Shown: positions 1 to 7,471 of the stretch, in pieces
How positions within the stretch are numbered: the stretch's first letter is position 1
Layout: each line of letters begins with the position of its first letter
DNA from: Gammaproteobacteria bacterium
GTDB lineage: Bacteria > Pseudomonadota > Gammaproteobacteria > UBA9339
Length of the DNA: 7,752 nt
Direction: 5' to 3'
Assembly: GCA_018814965.1 (NCBI GenBank)
Contig: JAHIYS010000216.1
Coordinates: 1-7,752 of the forward strand
Program-made: the position numbers and the translations under genes
Notes under the pieces: model-generated
The model's database searches: none
Seen by the model: the letters and a program-made list of their open reading frames with translations, nothing else
Told to the model about the DNA's origin: nothing

Positions 1-2802
1 GAGATTAATAAAAAATTATTAGAGCAAGAAAGTATAGTTCGTGATGAAGAGACTAAATTAGAAAATAAAACTACCCAGCACCATGTTCTTAATTCAAAAA
101 TTGCTACCCTACGCGAGCAACATAATAAAGATATAGAAAGCTTTAATGAGGTTCAAGCTAATTACTATCGTATTGGGGCAAATATTGCGCGTCTAGAGCA
201 GCAAATTAAACATACCAAAGAGCGTCAAGAGCAATTGACCAAAGATTTAGCAGAGGTTAATCAGAATTGGCAGGAGACGACTAGTCACCAGGGGGCAGAT
301 CAGAATCAGATTGAGTTGCTGGCTTCACAGAGAGTTGAGCTCGAGGCTAATATTGCAGATGGACAAGAAGTTCTTGAAAGAGAGATGCAAGAGTTACAAG
401 AAGCAGAACAGCAAGCGCAATCGTGGCAAAAAAATTGGGACGATTTTAATGCCAATAACTCTAAGATTTTGCAACAACTTGAAGTTGAGCAGACGCAAAT
501 TGGTCATTTAGAGCAAAGAATTGTCGCCGAGACTCAAAATTTAGAAAAATTTAAATCAGAATTGGCTAGTTTAGATTTTATCGCTTTGAATTCTGAGATC
601 GAGCAAATAAATGGTTTATTGCAAGGGTTGCAGGATAACCAAAATAAATTACGCGAAGAGGTAACAAATAAGCAACAGCAGATTACTAGTATAAGAGAGG
701 GTATTCAAAAGCTTTCTGGCATGCTTGATCAAAATCGAAATAAATTACAAGCGTTAAATGGTCGTAAATCTTCTCTTGAGGCGCTACAGCAAGCAGCTCT
801 TGGTAAAAACGATACAGTATTGCTTGATTGGTTAAAGCAACATAATCTTGAACAAAGACCGAGGTTAGCAGAAGAGTTGCAAGTTACTTCTGGTTGGGAA
901 ACCGCAGTAGAAACTGTTTTGGGTGTTTATCTAGAGGCAGTATGTGTTGATGGTATAGCAAGCGTTATTCCTGAAGTTAAAAATTTAACTCGGGGTAATT
1001 TAACTTTATTGGATCAGGATTTACAAGTACAGAGTAATCCGCGACTAAATATTGCAACTTTGGCTAGTAAGATGAATTCTAAGCGGTCTTTGGGCAGTTT
1101 ATTGTCCGGGATTTATATTGCTGAGGACATTAATGAAGCTTTAGCAATGCAGTCAAAACTTAATCATGATGAGTCAATTATTACCAAAAGTGGTATTTGG
1201 TTAGGAGCGGGTTGGCTCCGTGTTGCATATGACGATAATCCTAAAATTGGTATTTTACAGCGGGAGCGTGAGTTACAGGAGCTATATGCAAATATTGAGC
1301 AAGTACAAAATGATTGTGCTACCGAAGAGCAGGAATTAGCGGCCCAGCAAACCTCTTTAATGACACTAGAGGAAGAGCATCAAAAAATACAGCAGCAATT
1401 ACATGTATTGATGGCAGAATATAGCGATACTCAAAGTAAAATCACAGCTAAAAAAACTTATTTGCAGCATCTTGAAGATCGTGCTTTAGTGCTTAAAAAA
1501 GAGATCGAAAGCCAAGATAATAATTTAATTGTTCTTCGTGAGCAATTGACCGTCTCGTTGAAAAATAAAGAAGAGGCTTCTCGACAAAAGATGACTTATG
1601 ATCTTGAACGTCAAGCTCTAATTCAGAGTCAGGATCAAATACAGCAGCGTTTAGTTGCTGCTCGTGATTATAGTCAAAAGCTACAACAAGATGTGTCCAG
1701 TTTTACCCTACGCTTACAATTGCTTCAAACCCAAGTGGATTATTTGAATCAAAGTTTGGATCGTGCCAATAAACGGTTGGCTAGCTTAAAAGAGCAACAA
1801 GGGAACCTAGAGGCTTCTTTAGACCAAGCTCAAGCGCCGCTAGTTGATTTGGAAAAAGAATTACAGTCAGAATTAGAGCAACGTTTGGCAGTAGAAACTG
1901 ATTTAAATTTAGCTAAGCAAAAGACAGTAAATATTGAACAGGAGCTTCGTGAGCTAGAAAAGGAAAATATTGAATCTCAAGAAACAAACGAAAAAATACG
2001 GATGTTTTTAGAAAAAGTACGCATGGAACGGGAGGGTTTACTAGTTAGAAGCACTACCTATGGGGAGCAGGTAGCAGAATTAGATTTAAAGCTAGAGGAT
2101 TTGCATGCTGCTCTTCCTGCAGAAGCTGCGGTTGTCGAATGGGAAGAAAAAATAACTCATTTGACATCCCGAATAGAGCGTTTAGGTTTGATTAATCTTG
2201 CTGCTATTGAAGAGTTTGAGAAGCTAGGGGAGCGTAAAACCTATTTAGATGCCCAAAATCAGGATTTAATAAATGCGTTAAATACTTTAGAGGAGGTAAT
2301 GCATAAAATTGATCATGATACTAAAGCGCGTTTTAAAGAAGCTTATGATGGTATAAATCTGAAGTTCCAAGAGCTCTTTCCTAAGATTTTTCACGGTGGG
2401 AAAGCAAGCTTAGAGCAAACAGCTGATGATTTATTAGAAACTGGGGTGTTGATTATGGCACAACCTCCTGGGAAGCGTAATTCTAGTATTCATTTGTTAT
2501 CTGGTGGTGAGAAGGCTTTGACAGCGATAGCATTAATTTTTTCCATTTTCCATTTAAATCCAGCGCCATTTTGCATTCTCGACGAGGTGGATGCTCCTCT
2601 TGATGATATAAACGTACAGCGGTTTTGTTCTTTGGTCAAAGAGATGGCAAAAACAATACAATTTATTTTTATTACCCATAATAAATTAACTATGGAAATC
2701 TCTGAGCAATTAATTGGGGTTACCATGCAAGAGCTAGGGGTATCGCGAATAGTTAGTGTCGATGTTGATGCTGCAGTTACTTTGGCTGGTGCTGAAAAGT
2801 AG
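1..2802 (+). CDS. smc: Chromosome partition/condensation ATPase Smc, 5'-truncated by the window edge
   Basis: The frame is open from base 1, giving 933 residues before the TAG at 2800-2802. Relatives are about 1,160-1,170 residues, so some 230 N-terminal residues, including Walker A, lie upstream. The visible order fits Smc: a Gln/Glu/Lys-rich coiled coil (fragment residues 1 to about 265), a hinge (about 268-418, with GWETAVETVLG and AGWLRV), a second coiled coil (about 420-800), then the C-terminal ATPase head. The head carries the signature LSGGE (833-837), Walker B ending CILDEVDAPLDD with Asp861 and Glu862, and FITHNK with His893. Smc dimers with ScpA/ScpB organise and help segregate the chromosome. 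Having Smc rather than MukB argues against an enteric or Vibrio-type host. A TTG at 235 could be read as a start but lies inside the coiled coil and is not one. Family assignment is secure. Confidence 0.97.
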   Translation, partial: EINKKLLEQESIVRDEETKLENKTTQHHVLNSKIATLREQHNKDIESFNEVQANYYRIGANIARLEQQIKHTKERQEQLTKDLAEVNQNWQETTSHQGADQNQIELLASQRVELEANIADGQEVLEREMQELQEAEQQAQSWQKNWDDFNANNSKILQQLEVEQTQIGHLEQRIVAETQNLEKFKSELASLDFIALNSEIEQINGLLQGLQDNQNKLREEVTNKQQQITSIREGIQKLSGMLDQNRNKLQALNGRKSSLEALQQAALGKNDTVLLDWLKQHNLEQRPRLAEELQVTSGWETAVETVLGVYLEAVCVDGIASVIPEVKNLTRGNLTLLDQDLQVQSNPRLNIATLASKMNSKRSLGSLLSGIYIAEDINEALAMQSKLNHDESIITKSGIWLGAGWLRVAYDDNPKIGILQRERELQELYANIEQVQNDCATEEQELAAQQTSLMTLEEEHQKIQQQLHVLMAEYSDTQSKITAKKTYLQHLEDRALVLKKEIESQDNNLIVLREQLTVSLKNKEEASRQKMTYDLERQALIQSQDQIQQRLVAARDYSQKLQQDVSSFTLRLQLLQTQVDYLNQSLDRANKRLASLKEQQGNLEASLDQAQAPLVDLEKELQSELEQRLAVETDLNLAKQKTVNIEQELRELEKENIESQETNEKIRMFLEKVRMEREGLLVRSTTYGEQVAELDLKLEDLHAALPAEAAVVEWEEKITHLTSRIERLGLINLAAIEEFEKLGERKTYLDAQNQDLINALNTLEEVMHKIDHDTKARFKEAYDGINLKFQELFPKIFHGGKASLEQTADDLLETGVLIMAQPPGKRNSSIHLLSGGEKALTAIALIFSIFHLNPAPFCILDEVDAPLDDINVQRFCSLVKEMAKTIQFIFITHNKLTMEISEQLIGVTMQELGVSRIVSVDVDAAVTLAGAEK

Positions 2803-2832
2803 TTAAATAAGCGTTATATTATTGTAGGTACG

Positions 2833-2852
2833 CAGTTTATAAACTGATTTTT
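2833..2852 (+). terminator. Weak terminator-like palindrome after smc
   Basis: A perfect 14-base palindrome, CAGTTTATAAACTG (2833-2846), begins 30 bases after the smc stop and is followed by ATTTTT. As RNA it could form a 5-bp stem with a TATA loop before a short U run. The stem is AT-rich and the U run is only five bases, so it would be a weak intrinsic terminator. It could equally be a protein-binding palindrome or chance. Confidence 0.3.
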
Positions 2853-2975
2853 AGTATAGCGCGCTTGTTTGTGAATTTATCCTGAACTACGGCTTGTGCA
2901 GTTTATCATAACGAACATTTTTTTAGGCGAGGGATTGGTTTTGGTGGCGTTGTAAGCTAAACGGCTATTGTTTTG

Positions 2976-2984
2976 TGATACAAT
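2976..2984 (+). promoter_or_regulatory. Candidate extended -10 promoter upstream of zipA
   Basis: TGATACAAT combines the extended -10 TG (2976-2977) with a TACAAT hexamer (2979-2984, five of six matches to TATAAT). At 17-bp spacing the -35 position (2956-2961) is a poor match, as is common for extended -10 promoters. It would give a leader of about 70 bases before zipA. It sits in the only long gap upstream of the zipA-ligA-hydrolase run. Prediction by eye only. Confidence 0.4.
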
Positions 2985-3008
2985 CCAGAGAATAATAAAT
3001 CCTGGTGT

Positions 3009-3038
3009 TTGCGATAACAAATAGGATCAGTTTAAAAT
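3009..3038 (+). promoter_or_regulatory. Candidate sigma70-type promoter upstream of zipA
   Basis: TTGCGA (3009-3014) and TAAAAT (3033-3038) are separated by 18 bases and match the -35 and -10 consensus at four and five of six positions. Transcription would begin near 3045, leaving a leader of under 20 bases. It is an alternative or addition to the extended -10 element about 55 bases upstream. In AT-rich DNA such matches arise by chance. Confidence 0.35.
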
Positions 3039-3061
3039 AGTTTTCATTTTGCAGGGGGCAT

Positions 3062-3715
3062 ATGTTATCACTACTTTTTTACCTGATAATAATATTGATT
3101 TTAGTGGCAGTGGTGTTTTTATTCCGCTATCAACGTCGACAAAAAAATAAATCACAAATAAAAAAACAACCACCAATAATTAGTTTTAATCCACCAGATC
3201 TTGCTGTGGGTGAACAATTAGATGCGAAAAAGCAGCAACCTTTAGATTTAGAAATGCAATCTCCTTACGATCCTAATATTGTTATATTGCATGTCAATGC
3301 TTTTTCAGGCAAGCCTTATATGGGGTATGAGTTGCTTCAAGCTTTATTATCAACAGATTTGCGATTTGGAACGATGAATATTTTTCATCGGTATGCTGAT
3401 GGTGATGATTCTAAGGTTTTATTTAGTGTTGCAGCAGCTACTCCACAGGGTTCATTCTCGATAGAAGATATGGGTTCTTTTGAATGTAATGGTTTGTTGT
3501 TATTTATGCGTTTAGACCCCAAGCAAAAATTAATGACTAGTTTTGATCTCATGCTTGATACGGCACGCCAGCTGACTGAAGAGCTGGGTGGAGAGATTTA
3601 TGATGACTTACATCAAATTATAAATGTGGATGTACTTAAAAGATTGCGTGAAAAAATCTGCATGGTCGAAACTAATAATTTATATGCTTCGGATTTATTA
3701 GATAATCTTGATTGA
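3062..3715 (+). CDS. zipA: Cell division protein ZipA
   Basis: This 217-residue protein has ZipA architecture. Residues 2-21 form one N-terminal membrane segment with almost no preceding residues, followed by a basic stretch (RYQRRQKNK) expected in the cytoplasm. A short polar linker rich in Pro, Gln and Lys follows (about 30-70). The C-terminal FtsZ-binding domain (about 72-202) includes FGTMNIFHRY, which aligns with E. coli FGDMNIYHRH, then LLLFMRLDP and LGGEIYDDLHQ. ZipA tethers FtsZ to the inner membrane and supports recruitment of later divisome proteins. The ATG at 3062 follows a strong AGGGGG (3053-3058) and places the membrane segment right at the N-terminus, as in the family. The protein is about 110 residues shorter than E. 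coli ZipA (328), nearly all in the linker. ligA follows after 6 bases. Confidence 0.95.
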   Translation: MLSLLFYLIIILILVAVVFLFRYQRRQKNKSQIKKQPPIISFNPPDLAVGEQLDAKKQQPLDLEMQSPYDPNIVILHVNAFSGKPYMGYELLQALLSTDLRFGTMNIFHRYADGDDSKVLFSVAAATPQGSFSIEDMGSFECNGLLLFMRLDPKQKLMTSFDLMLDTARQLTEELGGEIYDDLHQIINVDVLKRLREKICMVETNNLYASDLLDNLD

Positions 3716-3721
3716 TGTTAA

Positions 3722-5746
3722 ATGGCTTTGAATAAAGAACATAGAAAAAAACGTATTATTGAGCTTAGGAAGTTGCTTAATGATTATAGTTATTACTATT
3801 ATGTTTTAGATCAGCCTCAGGTGCCTGATATAGAATATGATCGGTTGTTTCGCGAATTGCAGGATATTGAGTCTAAATTTCCTGATTTAATAACTTCAGC
3901 ATCGCCTACACAGAGGATTGGTGCAAAACCAGCTGCTGCTTTTCCTCAAATTCATCATATAACCCCCATGTTGTCGATTGATAATGCATTTGACGAAGAG
4001 GGTGTTTTGAATTTTGATCGAAGAATTCACGAGCGGTTGCATTTAGAAGATGGTGCGAAAATAGAATATGTATGTGAGCCAAAAATAGATGGAGCTGCAG
4101 TTAATTTAGTATATGAAAATGGTGTTCTAACTCAGGCAGCTACTCGTGGCGATGGTGATGTTGGTGAGGATATTTTGCAAAATGTTCGTGCTATTTCTAG
4201 CGTGCCGCTAAGATTGCGGGGTAGTAAATTTCCTTCTTTACTTGAGGTGCGAGGCGAAGTTTATATGGCCCATAAAAATTTTAACAAGGTTAATCTTGAG
4301 GCTAGTAAACTTGGTCATAAGAGTTTTGTTAATCCTCGTAATGCCGCAGCAGGTAGTTTACGTCAGCTTGACCCCAAAATAACTGCTAGCAGATCTTTGG
4401 ATATTTTTTGCTATGCTCTTGGCGCATTAAAAGATTATGTTTTACCCCAAACTCATAGTGAGGTTTTGATTATGCTAAAAGATTGGGGTTTAAGAGTTAA
4501 TGCTGAAATAAAAACTGTTAATGGTATCAAGGGTTGTATCGATTATTACAAGCTTATTGCTACTAAGCGTGACCGGCTGCCGTACGATATAGATGGTGTC
4601 GTGTATAAGGTTAATGATTTGAGTCAGCAGAAAGAGCTGGGTTTTGTGGCTCGTGCTCCACGCTTTATACTTGCGCATAAGTTTCCTGCTCAGGAGGAGT
4701 TGACCAGGGTATTGAATATTGAATTTCAAGTTGGGCGCACCGGAGTTTTAACGCCAGTTGCTAGATTAGAGCCGGTATTTGTTGGTGGTGCTACGATAAG
4801 CAATGCTACGTTGCATAATATTGAAGAGGTGTGGCGTAAAGATGTGCGTGTGGGTGATACAGTGATTATACGTCGCGCAGGTGATGTTATTCCGGAAATT
4901 GTATCAGTGGTAAAAGATCGGCGTCCTAAAAATACTCATTTGATAGAATTACCTAAGCTTTGTCCTATATGTGGTTCAAAGATAATCAAGAGCGCTGATG
5001 AGGTTGCCGCTCGTTGTAGTGGGTCTTTGTTTTGCACCGCGCAGCTTAAGGAGATGATTAAACACTTTGTTTCTCGAGGAGCTTTTAATATTAAAGGTTT
5101 AGGAGATGAAGTTATTGATAAGTTAGTGGACGCCAATATAGTTAAGAGTGTGGCTGATCTTTACTCTTTATCTCAAGAAAAACTTGTGGCATTAGAGCGC
5201 CAAGGAGAAAAGTCAGCGCAAAATATTTTACAGGCGATTGCCAAGAGTAAAAAAACCACTTTAGCTAAATTTATCTATGCATTAGGTATTCGTGAGGTTG
5301 GAGAAGTTACAGCGCAAAATTTAGCAATGCATTTTGGTGATTTGTCTAGATTAATGCAAGCAAGTATTGTGGAGCTTGAGGCAGTGCCGGATGTTGGTCC
5401 CGCAGTGGCTTCCCAGATAGTTTCTTTCTTTAGTGAAAAACGCAATCTTGAGTTAATTGAGAGATTGCGTCAAAGTGGTATTTATTGGCCCCAGCAGGAG
5501 TCATCTTTAGAAAAAAGATTGTATGGACAAATCTTTGTGCTTACAGGTGCTTTACAGAAGATGAGCAGGGATGAGGTAAAAGATAAGCTATATGAGCTAG
5601 GAGCCAAAATTAGTGAAAGCGTCTCTAAAAAAACCAATTATGTTATTGTAGGGGATAATCCTGGGTCAAAATTAGATAAGGCTAAAAAGCTTGGTGTAGA
5701 ACTAATCGATGAGAAGAAACTTTTGGAAATTTTAAATATAGGATGA
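3722..5746 (+). CDS. ligA: NAD-dependent DNA ligase LigA
   Basis: The 674-residue product is full length (E. coli LigA is 671). It seals nicks in duplex DNA during Okazaki-fragment joining and repair, using NAD as AMP donor. Domains in order: Ia NMN-binding region (about 20-45, YYYYVLD then PDIEYDRLFREL); adenylation domain with catalytic Lys121 in KIDG, then YDIDGVVYKVN (288-298) and AHKFPAQE (Lys320); OB fold with GRTGVLTP (338-345); Cys4 zinc finger (Cys414, 417, 432, 438, with E. coli spacing); helix-hairpin-helix region (about 450-580); C-terminal BRCT domain (about 597-674). No expected residue is missing. The start lies 6 bases after the zipA stop. No convincing Shine-Dalgarno precedes it, so translation probably depends on ribosomes finishing zipA. 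zipA-ligA adjacency is a recurrent gammaproteobacterial arrangement. Confidence 0.98.
   Translation: MALNKEHRKKRIIELRKLLNDYSYYYYVLDQPQVPDIEYDRLFRELQDIESKFPDLITSASPTQRIGAKPAAAFPQIHHITPMLSIDNAFDEEGVLNFDRRIHERLHLEDGAKIEYVCEPKIDGAAVNLVYENGVLTQAATRGDGDVGEDILQNVRAISSVPLRLRGSKFPSLLEVRGEVYMAHKNFNKVNLEASKLGHKSFVNPRNAAAGSLRQLDPKITASRSLDIFCYALGALKDYVLPQTHSEVLIMLKDWGLRVNAEIKTVNGIKGCIDYYKLIATKRDRLPYDIDGVVYKVNDLSQQKELGFVARAPRFILAHKFPAQEELTRVLNIEFQVGRTGVLTPVARLEPVFVGGATISNATLHNIEEVWRKDVRVGDTVIIRRAGDVIPEIVSVVKDRRPKNTHLIELPKLCPICGSKIIKSADEVAARCSGSLFCTAQLKEMIKHFVSRGAFNIKGLGDEVIDKLVDANIVKSVADLYSLSQEKLVALERQGEKSAQNILQAIAKSKKTTLAKFIYALGIREVGEVTAQNLAMHFGDLSRLMQASIVELEAVPDVGPAVASQIVSFFSEKRNLELIERLRQSGIYWPQQESSLEKRLYGQIFVLTGALQKMSRDEVKDKLYELGAKISESVSKKTNYVIVGDNPGSKLDKAKKLGVELIDEKKLLEILNIG
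5740..5743 (+). promoter_or_regulatory. Ribosome binding site for the beta-CASP hydrolase, inside the end of ligA
   Basis: AGGA ends 6 bases before the ATG at 5750 and overlaps the last ligA codon (Gly674, 5741-5743), just before the TGA at 5744-5746. It supports the chosen start and indicates that ligA and the hydrolase are translated in a coupled way. Confidence 0.6.
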
Positions 5747-5749
5747 AGA

Positions 5750-7111
5750 ATGGAAATTAAATTTTTAGGTGCCACAAGAACCGTTACCGGTTCCAAATAC
5801 TTACTAAAATCTGATAAAAAGGTTTTGGTTGATTGCGGTCTGTTCCAGGGGCTCAAAGAGCTGCGATTGCGTAATTGGGCGGATCTGCCAGTTAACCCTA
5901 AAACTATTGATGCGGTGGTATTGACTCATGCTCATTTAGATCATTCTGGTTACTTGCCCCTTTTAGTAAAAAATGGGTTTAGCGGCAAAATTTATGGTAC
6001 TCCTTTGACTCTTGAATTATGTAAGGTGTTGTTGCTGGATAGTGGTCATCTTCAAGAGGAAGGAGCAAAACGCGCCAATAAATATGGATATTCAAAGCAT
6101 AAACCGGCGTTACCGCTTTATACTAAAGAGGATGCTGCGGCAGTGTTTTCACAATTCCAACCTATAGCATTTCATAAAAACTTTGATATTGGTGATTTAA
6201 GTTTTTGTTTTAATCGAGCGGGACACATTCTTGGCGCTGCTACAGTAATGGTTAAGTATCAACATGGTTCTTTATTATTTTCTGGTGATTTAGGGCGTTC
6301 CAGTGAGCTATCCAGTGAGCCATGCATTTTGCCACGAGAGGATATTTTTCATGCTGATTATTTGGTTATCGAGTCAACATATGGTGATCGTTTGCATGAA
6401 GATGTTGATCCTGAAGAAAGCTTGGGGGATGCTATTAGACAAACTGCAGAACGTGGTGGAACTTTGATTATTCCTGCATTTGCTGTTGGTAGAACCCAAA
6501 GTATGTTGTATTACATTCATAATTTAAAACAAGCGGGAAAAATCCCAAGTATTCCGGTTTTTTTAGATAGTCCTATGGCCCAAGACATAACTGATATTAT
6601 GTTAAAAAATGCCGAAGATCACCCTTTGGCTCAAGGTGTTTGTCGGGAAGTGTCTAAAGTGGCGCAATATGTTAATACGGTTGATGAATCCAAACAGATC
6701 GATACTTATGCGTTTCCTAAGATTATTATCTCAGCAAGTGGGATGGCTACTGGTGGTCGCGTATTACATCACATTAAGGCATATGCAGAGGATAAACGTA
6801 ATATGATTTTATTCGCTGGTTATCAAGCTGCTGGTACTAGAGGTGAGGCTTTAATGCATGGTCGTAAGCAAATCAAAATGTTTGGTGAAATGCTTAGGGT
6901 TAATGCTGAGGTTAAAATGCTAACTAATGTTTCTGCGCATGCGGATTATAGTGAAATATTGAATTGGTTGAGTAAGTTTAAAGCTCCACCAAAAAAAGTA
7001 TTTATCACTCATGGAGAGATTCATGCCGCGGAAGCTTTGCGAGACAAAATTGAAAAGAAATTCAATTGGCCATGCGTTATCCCAAAGTATCTCCAAACAG
7101 AGGAACTTTAA
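5750..7111 (+). CDS. Metallo-beta-lactamase-fold, beta-CASP hydrolase (probable RNase, CPSF73/Ysh1-like)
   Basis: This 453-residue protein, typical in length for bacterial beta-CASP proteins, carries the two-metal site of the fold: HAHLDH (His60, His62, Asp64, His65), His159 in the AGHILGA stretch, and Asp180 in FSGDLGR. The beta-CASP motifs follow: A, the acidic residue in IESTYGDR (Glu208); B, His340 at the end of SASGMATGGRVLH; C, His397 in VSAHADY. A final metal-ligand His421 lies in FITHGE. Related bacterial enzymes such as Thermus TTHA0252 are RNases, so an endo- or exonuclease acting on RNA in the cytoplasm is likely; the actual substrate is inferred. It starts 3 bases after ligA, clearly in the same transcript. 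It has no signal peptide or membrane segment. It is not an antibiotic beta-lactamase, because the beta-CASP region marks the nucleic-acid branch. I assign no gene symbol. Confidence 0.93.
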   Translation: MEIKFLGATRTVTGSKYLLKSDKKVLVDCGLFQGLKELRLRNWADLPVNPKTIDAVVLTHAHLDHSGYLPLLVKNGFSGKIYGTPLTLELCKVLLLDSGHLQEEGAKRANKYGYSKHKPALPLYTKEDAAAVFSQFQPIAFHKNFDIGDLSFCFNRAGHILGAATVMVKYQHGSLLFSGDLGRSSELSSEPCILPREDIFHADYLVIESTYGDRLHEDVDPEESLGDAIRQTAERGGTLIIPAFAVGRTQSMLYYIHNLKQAGKIPSIPVFLDSPMAQDITDIMLKNAEDHPLAQGVCREVSKVAQYVNTVDESKQIDTYAFPKIIISASGMATGGRVLHHIKAYAEDKRNMILFAGYQAAGTRGEALMHGRKQIKMFGEMLRVNAEVKMLTNVSAHADYSEILNWLSKFKAPPKKVFITHGEIHAAEALRDKIEKKFNWPCVIPKYLQTEEL

Positions 7112-7119
7112 GTCGTTTA

Positions 7120-7223
7120 GCGGCGAATAATAACTGTCGTCCGGCGGCGAATAATAATTGTCATCCCGCGGCGAATAATAATTGTCATCCCGCGGCGAAT
7201 AATAATTGTCATCCCGCGGCGAA
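7120..7223. repeat. Tandem array of 24-bp units derived from a REP-like half hairpin
   Basis: Four head-to-tail 24-bp units occupy 7120-7143, 7144-7167, 7168-7191 and 7192-7215. A fifth start (7216-7223) runs into the neighbouring hairpin. Units 2, 3 and 4 are identical; unit 1 differs at three positions. Each unit carries TGTCATCCCGCGGCGAA, the 5' half of the hairpin module at 7207-7237, plus a short TAATAAT spacer. The array begins 8 bases after the hydrolase stop codon. The exact copies suggest recent expansion, for example by replication slippage. Confidence 0.93.
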
Positions 7224-7237
7224 GACCGCGGGATCCA
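7207..7237 (+). repeat. REP-like hairpin module 1
   Basis: The module runs from TGTCAT to ATCCA and folds into a perfect 9-bp stem, ATCCCGCGG (7211-7219) with CCGCGGGAT (7226-7234), around a 6-base loop. It is the left member of an inverted pair with module 2, separated by 45 bases. No U run follows, so it is not a classical terminator, though it could stabilise the 3' end of the hydrolase mRNA. Confidence 0.9.
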
Positions 7238-7282
7238 GGATGCAAGATTTTTATATTGCAAGTGCGGTTTTATTGAATTTTT

Positions 7283-7309
7283 TGGATACCGGCCTTCGCC
7301 GGTATGACA
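7283..7309 (-). repeat. REP-like hairpin module 2 (inverted partner of module 1)
   Basis: Read on the - strand this is again TGTCAT to ATCCA. Its perfect 8-bp stem is ATACCGGC (7286-7293) with GCCGGTAT (7298-7305) around a 4-base loop. The stem differs from that of module 1 but remains fully paired, while the flanking TGTC and CCA are unchanged. Confidence 0.9.
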
Positions 7310-7368
7310 GAACGAGGCTTTTGCCAGTATGACAGAAGGAGGTTTTTGCCGGCACGACAAAAAAGTGG
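7294..7368. repeat. Degenerate tandem array of 24-26-bp units from the outer half of module 2
   Basis: Three successive units occupy 7294-7317 (overlapping module 2), 7318-7342 and 7343-7368. Each has a pyrimidine-rich TTTTGCC-type start, a GTATGACA or GCACGACA core and a purine-rich end. Read on the - strand they repeat the TGTCAT half of module 2. Copies diverge with distance from the hairpin. This mirrors the array on the other side of the pair. Confidence 0.75.
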
Positions 7369-7410
7369 ATTTTTGTGGCCTCATTATAGTAGCTCACTAA
7401 AACATAGGGC

Positions 7411-7454
7411 TGTCATCGCGAGCGAAATGTTTTTTCATTTCGCGTGGCGATCCA
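7411..7454 (+). repeat. Hairpin module 3 (second repeat type, left half)
   Basis: The module starts TGTCAT and ends ATCCA. It forms a lower 5-bp stem ATCGC (7415-7419) with GCGAT (7447-7451), a small internal loop, then a perfect 8-bp stem GCGAAATG (7422-7429) with CATTTCGC (7436-7443) around a T6 loop. It resembles the widely seen TGTCATTGCGAGC...GCAATCCA type of bacterial intergenic repeat (from memory, not searched). Confidence 0.85.
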
Positions 7455-7471
7455 TAAAGCTAATAATACAC

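Noticed and set aside
235..237. TTG as the start codon of the first gene
   Set aside because: The frame is open to base 1 and the upstream 78 codons are continuous coiled coil. The gene is simply cut by the window edge.
2832..2906. Direct repeat GCAGTTTAT at 2832-2840 and 2898-2906
   Set aside because: A nine-base match in a short AT-rich gap has no supporting context such as a target duplication or third copy, so chance is the best explanation.
5750..7111. Antibiotic-resistance beta-lactamase
   Set aside because: The protein has beta-CASP motifs A-C and no signal peptide, which places it in the nucleic-acid-processing branch of the fold.
7120..7223. A possible CRISPR array
   Set aside because: The 24-bp units abut directly with no unique spacers and derive from the adjacent hairpin; no cas gene is present.
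7207..7309. Modules 1 and 2 as a Rho-independent terminator pair
   Set aside because: Both stems are strong, but neither is followed by a U run on either strand, so they lack the second half of an intrinsic terminator.
7066..7332. An 88-codon + strand frame with repeated NNNCHPAA
   Set aside because: It overlaps the end of the hydrolase in another frame and continues through the 24-bp repeats, whose length is a multiple of three. The protein repeat is just the DNA repeat read through.
6920..7384. A 154-codon - strand frame with repeated SPRDDNYY
   Set aside because: It is antisense to the well-supported hydrolase gene and runs through the repeat arrays and hairpin modules. Its HTGEGRYP-like segment is the familiar translation of such intergenic repeats, often misannotated as a hypothetical protein.
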